A stretch of DNA of 11,636 nucleotides, taken from the NCBI GenBank assembly GCA_025455535.1, contig JALOMM010000022.1, positions 1-11,636 of the forward strand, given 5' to 3'. The notes under the pieces were generated by a model. It was not told where the DNA came from. It did not search any database and was given only the letters and a program-made list of their open reading frames with translations. The first letter of the stretch is position 1. The number at the start of each line of letters is the position of its first letter. Shown here in pieces: positions 7,260 through 11,636 of this stretch. Origin of the DNA: Bacteroidales bacterium. GTDB lineage: Bacteria > Bacteroidota > Bacteroidia > Bacteroidales > VadinHA17. Position numbers and translations under genes: made by a program.

Positions 7260-8963
7260 TTAATGTCCTGCACCTTTTGGCTGCCTGAGTTTGTCTCCTG
7301 CATCATTTGCAACTCTCCTGTACCACTCCGCCGGATAACCTGGCTGTTTGACCTCAGGTGTGACATATTTGTACCCCTCAGGAACCTCTCGCTTTGTCTT
7401 GATGTTACCATCCATGTATTTGGTAAAGAGGTATTTGTATAACTCTTTCCACGCCTGCACAGTGTTGTCGCCAGACCTGACGGAATAGTCAGTTAAAAAT
7501 GCTACGGCCTTTTTTGGTGACTTCTTGAAGAGTTCCGCAGCCTGCTTATCAATCTCAGCTGTCTCAGTAAAAAACTTCTGCTCAAGTTCTTTCTGCTTTG
7601 CCTGCAGGTCACCGATCATGACGCTCGTGCGGGTATAGACGAAGTTGGTTACCTGATTGAACACCCAGAAGGCGGAATTGTCGCTGTAGGTCATGATGTC
7701 TCCGTTGCCGACGGCGAAAGACTGTGGTACCATGGTCATGCCGCAGTACATCGGGGTATAGACGGTATAATAGGTATCATCTACGCCGAACCATAATATT
7801 CCGCCAACCGGATCAGGCAGCCAGCTGCGGCTCTGGGTAACGAATGAGAATCCTGTCTGCTGTGTCGAAATGGCTCTTTCATTGACATATGTCTCACCGT
7901 CAACGGTGAAGCTCATCGGCCTCCATCTGACTGTGCTGAGGTATGGGCCGGCCCCGATATCCGTCGTCATGTCCATGGGTGTGTCCTGGTAGTAATCTCT
8001 CATAAGCCCTATCGCATCCTCGACACTGAGTTTCTTGTCAGGCTTGATCCAGAGAGGCATCCTGTTCGACAGGTCATGTCCCATGGCGTAGTCAAGGTAT
8101 TCGCCCATTGTGCTGTTTACCTTGTTGAACCCTGACCATACGCGTGCGTCGCAGGCACGGGCGCCGCTGAATGTCACCGGAGCGAAGACATCGCTGAAGC
8201 TGAATTCGGCATCTGCTCCGCTGAACCAACCGAATCCGCGGGCTACGTCTATGACATCATGTGAATAAATGACCTCAACCTCCGGGTTGAATATCTTGTC
8301 TGCCTCTTTTGATGTGATGGAGTTTTTCCCGTTGGCGAGGGGAAATGTCTGTATCCTTGCCTGGTTGGCATGACCCGAGATGTAACCGTCAGGAATTCTC
8401 AGTGCTACGAATGCCAGTCCGTTCTTGCCAGGGCCCTTGCCTGTCAGTTCCATTATCCAGACCTCGTTGGGATCGGATATAGAGAATGATTCACCCGAGC
8501 TGCAATATCCGTATTTCTCTGTCAGGGCGATCATTGTATGAATCGCTTCGCGCGCATTTTTCGCACGCTGGAGTGTGATATAGATCAGGCTGCCGTAATC
8601 GATGATCCCTTCAGGATTATGTAGTTCGTCCCTTCCTCCGAAAGTGGTTTCACCTATGGCCAGCTGATGCTGGTTCATGTTACCGACAACTGAATATGTG
8701 GCAGCAGCCTGGTCAATCTTGCCGAGATACTTCCCTGTATCCCATTCATAGACGTCGAGCATGGCACCGGCGCTGTACTTCATCGCAGGCCAGTAGTAGA
8801 GTTCGCCGTAGAGAACATGCGAGTCGGCTGAGTAGCTGATCATGGTTGATCCGTCCTTGCTGGCTCCCCTGGTAATAAGGAAGTTCGTGCAGGCCCTGCT
8901 GCTCTCAGTAATGATGAACACTGAAAACAGAAGGCTGAGCATCAGTGCAGTAATCCTTTTCAT
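7260..8963 (-). CDS. Exported dipeptidase, peptidase family C69
   Basis: This is a 567-residue family C69 (PepD-like) N-terminal-nucleophile hydrolase, a group that cleaves dipeptides. Residues 1-24 are a signal peptide (MKRITALMLSLLFSVF onwards, ending SSRA). The next residues, Cys25-Thr-Asn-Phe, are the catalytic start of the mature enzyme: in this family the N-terminal cysteine is the nucleophile. The pattern CTNFLITRGASKDGSTMIS followed by SADSH (45-49) is typical. Further family text is seen in EVWIMELTGKGPGKNGLAF and VALRIPDGYISGHANQARI. The protein would act in the periplasm or outside the cell. It lacks a lipobox (the residues before Cys are Ser-Arg-Ala), so lipidation is unlikely. 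C69 enzymes of this length with a C-terminal helical extension are common in Bacteroidota. The gap of 98 bases to cutC shows no clear terminator, so co-transcription cannot be excluded. Confidence 0.93.
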   Translation of the reverse strand: MKRITALMLSLLFSVFIITESSRACTNFLITRGASKDGSTMISYSADSHVLYGELYYWPAMKYSAGAMLDVYEWDTGKYLGKIDQAAATYSVVGNMNQHQLAIGETTFGGRDELHNPEGIIDYGSLIYITLQRAKNAREAIHTMIALTEKYGYCSSGESFSISDPNEVWIMELTGKGPGKNGLAFVALRIPDGYISGHANQARIQTFPLANGKNSITSKEADKIFNPEVEVIYSHDVIDVARGFGWFSGADAEFSFSDVFAPVTFSGARACDARVWSGFNKVNSTMGEYLDYAMGHDLSNRMPLWIKPDKKLSVEDAIGLMRDYYQDTPMDMTTDIGAGPYLSTVRWRPMSFTVDGETYVNERAISTQQTGFSFVTQSRSWLPDPVGGILWFGVDDTYYTVYTPMYCGMTMVPQSFAVGNGDIMTYSDNSAFWVFNQVTNFVYTRTSVMIGDLQAKQKELEQKFFTETAEIDKQAAELFKKSPKKAVAFLTDYSVRSGDNTVQAWKELYKYLFTKYMDGNIKTKREVPEGYKYVTPEVKQPGYPAEWYRRVANDAGDKLRQPKGAGH

Positions 8964-9061
8964 ATTAATTTATTGTTTTTAAGTTATTAATATACAAACA
9001 GATATAATTAAGGGAATTTTTTCCGTCCCAGAGGAACAGGCTCCAAAAATAACATCTTTAA

Positions 9062-9814
9062 TTAAATAATTATGCTTTCAAGAATCTTAATTACTGAACT
9101 GATCCTTTCGGCATCGGCTGTCTTTAACGTATATTCTGAATGAAGCCGCGGGTCTCCCATGTATACACCTTTGCGCCTGAATGTCATCATGCTTTCGTAT
9201 TGTCTGCGACCTGAGAGATGATACTCTCTTGCTCCTGTGGAGTTTGCCATGAGGGCAATGTTGTACTCATCGATCCCGCCGCCCGGCATTATCTTTATCC
9301 GGTTGCCTGACGCGGCAATAAGCTCCCTGATAACCTGTGCCCCGTCGAGGGCGCTGCGGGCATGGCCTGACGTAAGTATCCTTTCTGCCCCGGTGGCAAT
9401 AACGTCTTCCAGCGCCCTGGGGGCATCACGGCACATGTCAAATGCCCTGTGAAATGTGACGCTCATGGGTGCGGCATATTCTGCCAGAAGCGCAGTACGT
9501 TCAATATCCACCGTGCCGTCCCGGTTAAGTATTCCCGTGACAATGCCGTCAGCACCTGCCTCGCCGGCCATGTCAATGTCACGGCGCATCACGCTGAATT
9601 CGCTGTCACTGTAAAGGAAATCGCCTCCTCTCGGCCGTATTATTACATGAACGGGGATGTTTACATTATTCTTTACAGATTCAATAAGCCCGATACTGGG
9701 TGTCACTCCCCCTTCTGACAAGGCAGAACATAATTCAACTCTCCCAGCTCCCGCAGCTTCAGCTATGCATGCAGACCTTACCGAGTCAATACATATTTCA
9801 ACAAGGAATGACAA
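9062..9814 (-). CDS. cutC: CutC-family TIM-barrel protein (probable TTG start)
   Basis: This is a 250-residue CutC-family protein, named for a proposed cytoplasmic role in copper homeostasis that is still debated. Family motifs are in order: VEICIDS at residues 5-11, RVELCSAL (25-32), RPRGGDF (60-66), FHRAFDM (121-127), ERILTSGHARSA, IMPGGGID and the ending YTLKTADAERI. Cys8 and Cys29 are the conserved cysteines near the N-terminus. The reading frame stays open to 9994, but family members begin just before the EIC motif. The 60 extra residues would run over the 5' end of the divergent nucleotidyltransferase gene. The only start codon close to the motif is TTG at 9814 (MSFLVEICIDS), which gives the usual family length. 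An ATG at 9898 would give a longer protein (278 residues) overlapping that gene's start by 13 bases. The choice of start is inference. Confidence 0.85.
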   Translation of the reverse strand: MSFLVEICIDSVRSACIAEAAGAGRVELCSALSEGGVTPSIGLIESVKNNVNIPVHVIIRPRGGDFLYSDSEFSVMRRDIDMAGEAGADGIVTGILNRDGTVDIERTALLAEYAAPMSVTFHRAFDMCRDAPRALEDVIATGAERILTSGHARSALDGAQVIRELIAASGNRIKIMPGGGIDEYNIALMANSTGAREYHLSGRRQYESMMTFRRKGVYMGDPRLHSEYTLKTADAERISSVIKILESIII

Positions 9815-9830
9815 TTCTTTATTTTGAGTT

Positions 9831-9861
9831 TTTGAAAGTAAGAAATATTTAGGTATTATTG
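9831..9861 (+). promoter_or_regulatory. Promoter of the nucleotidyltransferase gene
   Basis: TTTG at 9831-9834 and TATTATTG at 9854-9861 fit the Bacteroidota -33 and -7 elements, with the usual 19-base spacing. The -7 differs from TAnnTTTG at one position. Transcription would start near 9868, about 18 bases before the ATG at 9886. Confidence 0.5.
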
Positions 9862-9872
9862 TGTAACCTAAA
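9848..9872. promoter_or_regulatory. Inverted repeat over the -7 element, candidate operator
   Basis: Perfect 7-base arms TTTAGGT (9848-9854) and ACCTAAA (9866-9872) are separated by 11 bases, so arm centres are 18 bases apart, close to two helical turns. The repeat covers the proposed -7 element and start site of the plus-strand gene, and lies 34 bases upstream of the proposed cutC start. A binding site for a dimeric regulator is possible; none is encoded nearby. Confidence 0.35.
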
Positions 9873-9885
9873 AACAAATGATCGT

Positions 9886-10785
9886 ATGAAACCAACATTA
9901 ATGGTCCTTGCTGCAGGAATGGGCAGCAGATATGGCGGCAACAAGCAACTTGACCAGGTGGGCCCTTCGGGTGAAACAATAATTGACTATTCAATTTATG
10001 ACGCGAAGAGGGCAGGCTTCGGAAAGGTTGTGTTTGTGATTAGACGCGATATCGAGGAGCAGTTCAGGGAGACATTTGTGAGGCGTCTCAGCAATGTGAT
10101 TGAGATTGATTACGTCTTCCAGGAGCTCGGAAACCTCCCGAAGGGGTTCTCGCTGCCGGAGGGGCGTCAGAAACCATGGGGCACCAGCCATGCAATCCTT
10201 GTTACCGAACCGAAGATACACGAGCCGTTCGGAGTGATAAATGCCGATGACTATTACGGCGTAGATTCATTCAAGGTATTGCATGACTTCCTGACGGGAG
10301 ACAAGACAGACACAAACTACTGCATTGTCGGTTACAGGCTGGGTAACACACTCTCAGACCATGGCCATGTTAACCGGGGAATATGTTCTGTAAGCAATAC
10401 GGGCTTTCTGCAGAATATGGTTGAGACACGCGGCATTGAAAAAAGACCTGACGGAGTGTTTGCCCCTGATGCACAGGGGAATATTAAGAAATATACCGGT
10501 GATGAAGTGGTCTCGATGAACCTCTTCGGATTTAAACCAACTGTTTACAAATACCTGAATATGGAGTTCTCAAGTTTCCTGAAGGAGAAAATAGGGGACT
10601 TCAAGGCGGAACTGGATATTCCCACATCGCTTGACAAGTTCGTCAAGAAAGGGGAGATCACCATTCAGATACTCAGGAGCAACAGCCACTGGTTCGGCGT
10701 CACCTACCGTGAAGACAAGCCTTTTGTCGTGGAGAGCATTAGAAAGATGGTTGACCAGGGCATTTATCCTGAGAAACTTTTCTGA
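9886..10785 (+). CDS. Nucleotidyltransferase (sugar-nucleotide pyrophosphorylase-like)
   Basis: This is a 299-residue cytoplasmic enzyme of the NTP-transferase fold, which joins a nucleotide to a phosphorylated sugar or similar substrate. The nucleotide-binding loop is at residues 8-20, LAAGMGSRYGGNK, with Lys20 the conserved lysine. PWGTSHAI (97-104) matches the base-binding GTAHA motif. NADDYYG (119-125) carries the metal-binding aspartate. The end, SHWFGVTYREDKPFV, fits homologues in Bacteroidota. The ATG at 9886 is chosen over an upstream TTG at 9859 because it directly precedes the beta-strand and glycine loop, and because 9859 lies inside the proposed -7 promoter element. No sugar-pathway gene or kinase is next to it: cutC diverges upstream and a minus-strand gene converges 10 bases downstream. 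The substrate cannot be read from the sequence; a MurU-like or NDP-sugar role is possible. Confidence 0.85.
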   Translation: MKPTLMVLAAGMGSRYGGNKQLDQVGPSGETIIDYSIYDAKRAGFGKVVFVIRRDIEEQFRETFVRRLSNVIEIDYVFQELGNLPKGFSLPEGRQKPWGTSHAILVTEPKIHEPFGVINADDYYGVDSFKVLHDFLTGDKTDTNYCIVGYRLGNTLSDHGHVNRGICSVSNTGFLQNMVETRGIEKRPDGVFAPDAQGNIKKYTGDEVVSMNLFGFKPTVYKYLNMEFSSFLKEKIGDFKAELDIPTSLDKFVKKGEITIQILRSNSHWFGVTYREDKPFVVESIRKMVDQGIYPEKLF

Positions 10786-10795
10786 CAAACTGCCG

Positions 10796-11635
10796 TTACC
10801 ATCTGAACTCACTCTTCAGCGTTGACCTGTTGCCGCGGTTGTCGGTAACGGCCAGTTCAAGGCTGTGAAGGGTGTTTTCTTTTATGCGTGTCTTCTCGGG
10901 ACGGTAAATGAGGATATTGTTCTTGGCATCATATTCCATCAGGGCCCACTCGCCGTCAACAAAAGCCTCATAGCTCCTGATTCCGGAGAAATCATCCGTT
11001 ATTGTGATTGTGAATGAACCCCTTCCTGTCAGATCTGCTCCGGATGTGAAGGAGCTTCTGACAGTGGGAGGGACCGTGTCAAGTGAGACAGCGTAATCAC
11101 CGAGGCTTCTTATGTCAGCGCTCACAAATCCGTATTTGTATTCGCCGCCGGCAAATGATGCTTTCCCCTTCCTGTCTATGAACACCAGGCAGAGCTTATC
11201 TTCCTTACCCGCAATGACGGTGTCAGGTCGTACTGAAAGCCTTACCGGCTCATGCACGGCGACCGTGGGGTCATGGACTGAATGAACCGGAGAGAGGTAC
11301 CTGGTGTGGTTCCGGACATTGTAAGCCAGGAAGAGGGTGTCATAGAGAGCCATGGGAGGGAAGTGAACCCTGATCCCGTCAGCTGTGAAGTCGGAAGATT
11401 TGCCGTACGGTATCAGTTTGCTGTATTTAATAGGGACCGGCTCCGCCTGCGGTTCGGTGACAGAGCGCAATGTAAATGAGACTGATGATTTATTGCCGGA
11501 GAGATCTGACACCGTGATTGATATTTTATGGTCCCTGCCATCCCTGAAGCTCAGGACACCCCTGTTGAGGCGCGTGTCATACATTGAGAGCCTGTTCCCC
11601 GGCTGAATGAAGGTTTTATGAAGGTATTCATTGTC
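10796..11635 (-). CDS. Probable M23-family metallopeptidase, C-terminal part (5' end outside window)
   Basis: This is the last 279 residues of a protein whose frame is open to the right edge of the window, so the ATG at 11584 is not the start. The visible part resembles the long C-terminal region of Bacteroidota M23 (LytM-like) peptidases, which cut peptidoglycan cross-links: DNEYLHKTFIQPGNRLSMYD at the left, then MALYDTLFLAY, DTVPPTVRS, DDFSGIRSYEAFVDGEWAL and MEYDAKNNILIYRP. It appears to contain at least two Ig-like units, each ending in a related strand: SDLSGNKSSVSF and TDNRGNRSTLKSEF. The catalytic domain with its zinc-binding histidines would lie outside the window, so the enzyme call rests on the tail alone. 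The protein would be exported. It converges with the nucleotidyltransferase gene, with 10 bases between the stop codons and no clear terminator. Confidence 0.65.
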   Translation of the reverse strand, partial: DNEYLHKTFIQPGNRLSMYDTRLNRGVLSFRDGRDHKISITVSDLSGNKSSVSFTLRSVTEPQAEPVPIKYSKLIPYGKSSDFTADGIRVHFPPMALYDTLFLAYNVRNHTRYLSPVHSVHDPTVAVHEPVRLSVRPDTVIAGKEDKLCLVFIDRKGKASFAGGEYKYGFVSADIRSLGDYAVSLDTVPPTVRSSFTSGADLTGRGSFTITITDDFSGIRSYEAFVDGEWALMEYDAKNNILIYRPEKTRIKENTLHSLELAVTDNRGNRSTLKSEFRW

Positions 11636-11636
11636 A

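Noticed and set aside
9003..9050. Stem-loop between cutC and the C69 gene as a terminator
   Set aside because: Only a 7-bp stem with two G-U pairs can be drawn, and it is followed by A rather than T on the minus strand.
10792..10852. Inverted repeat gccgttacc / ggtaacggc at the end of the minus-strand peptidase gene as a shared terminator
   Set aside because: The arms are 9 bases but separated by 43 bases, one lies inside coding sequence, and there is no T tract on either side; probably chance.

Overview
The window looks like a chromosomal stretch from a member of the Bacteroidota, probably the order Bacteroidales or a close relative. The grounds are a TonB-dependent receptor with an N-terminal carboxypeptidase-regulatory-like domain, a ribosomal protein L19 starting MDLMK, promoters of the Bacteroidota type (TTTG and TAnnTTTG elements), starts without a clear Shine-Dalgarno sequence, and a peptidase tail of a kind I associate with this phylum. 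Species cannot be told from the sequence. It holds eight genes, two of them cut by the window edges. No tRNA, rRNA, CRISPR array, insertion sequence or phage gene was seen. No stretch over 300 bases lacks a gene; the longest gap, 6648-6806, is filled by two terminators.

Left part (1-6712, + strand): the 3' end of an AsmA-like envelope protein with an 11-residue-repeat helical tail, closed by a very strong terminator. Next comes a two-gene unit: a TonB-dependent outer-membrane receptor, then 32 bases later a lipoprotein made of a Big_2 domain and a probable beta-helix domain. A second strong terminator ends it. The pair looks like an outer-membrane uptake system in which the beta-helix lipoprotein sits where a SusD-like protein is often found. 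Its ligand cannot be read from the sequence.

Middle part (6758-9814, - strand): rplS (ribosomal protein L19) with its own promoter and terminator, an exported family C69 dipeptidase whose catalytic cysteine lies at the predicted signal-peptidase site, and a CutC-family TIM-barrel protein that probably starts at a TTG codon.

Right part (9831-11636): a sugar-nucleotide-type nucleotidyltransferase transcribed divergently from cutC. The shared gap carries a consensus-spaced promoter and an inverted repeat over its -7 element. It runs convergently, 10 bases apart, into the 3' end of a minus-strand gene that is probably an M23-family metallopeptidase with Ig-like C-terminal domains.

Most of the window is ordinary envelope and housekeeping content. 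The receptor and beta-helix lipoprotein pair is the most promising candidate for an incompletely described system; nothing resembles a defence or mobile system.
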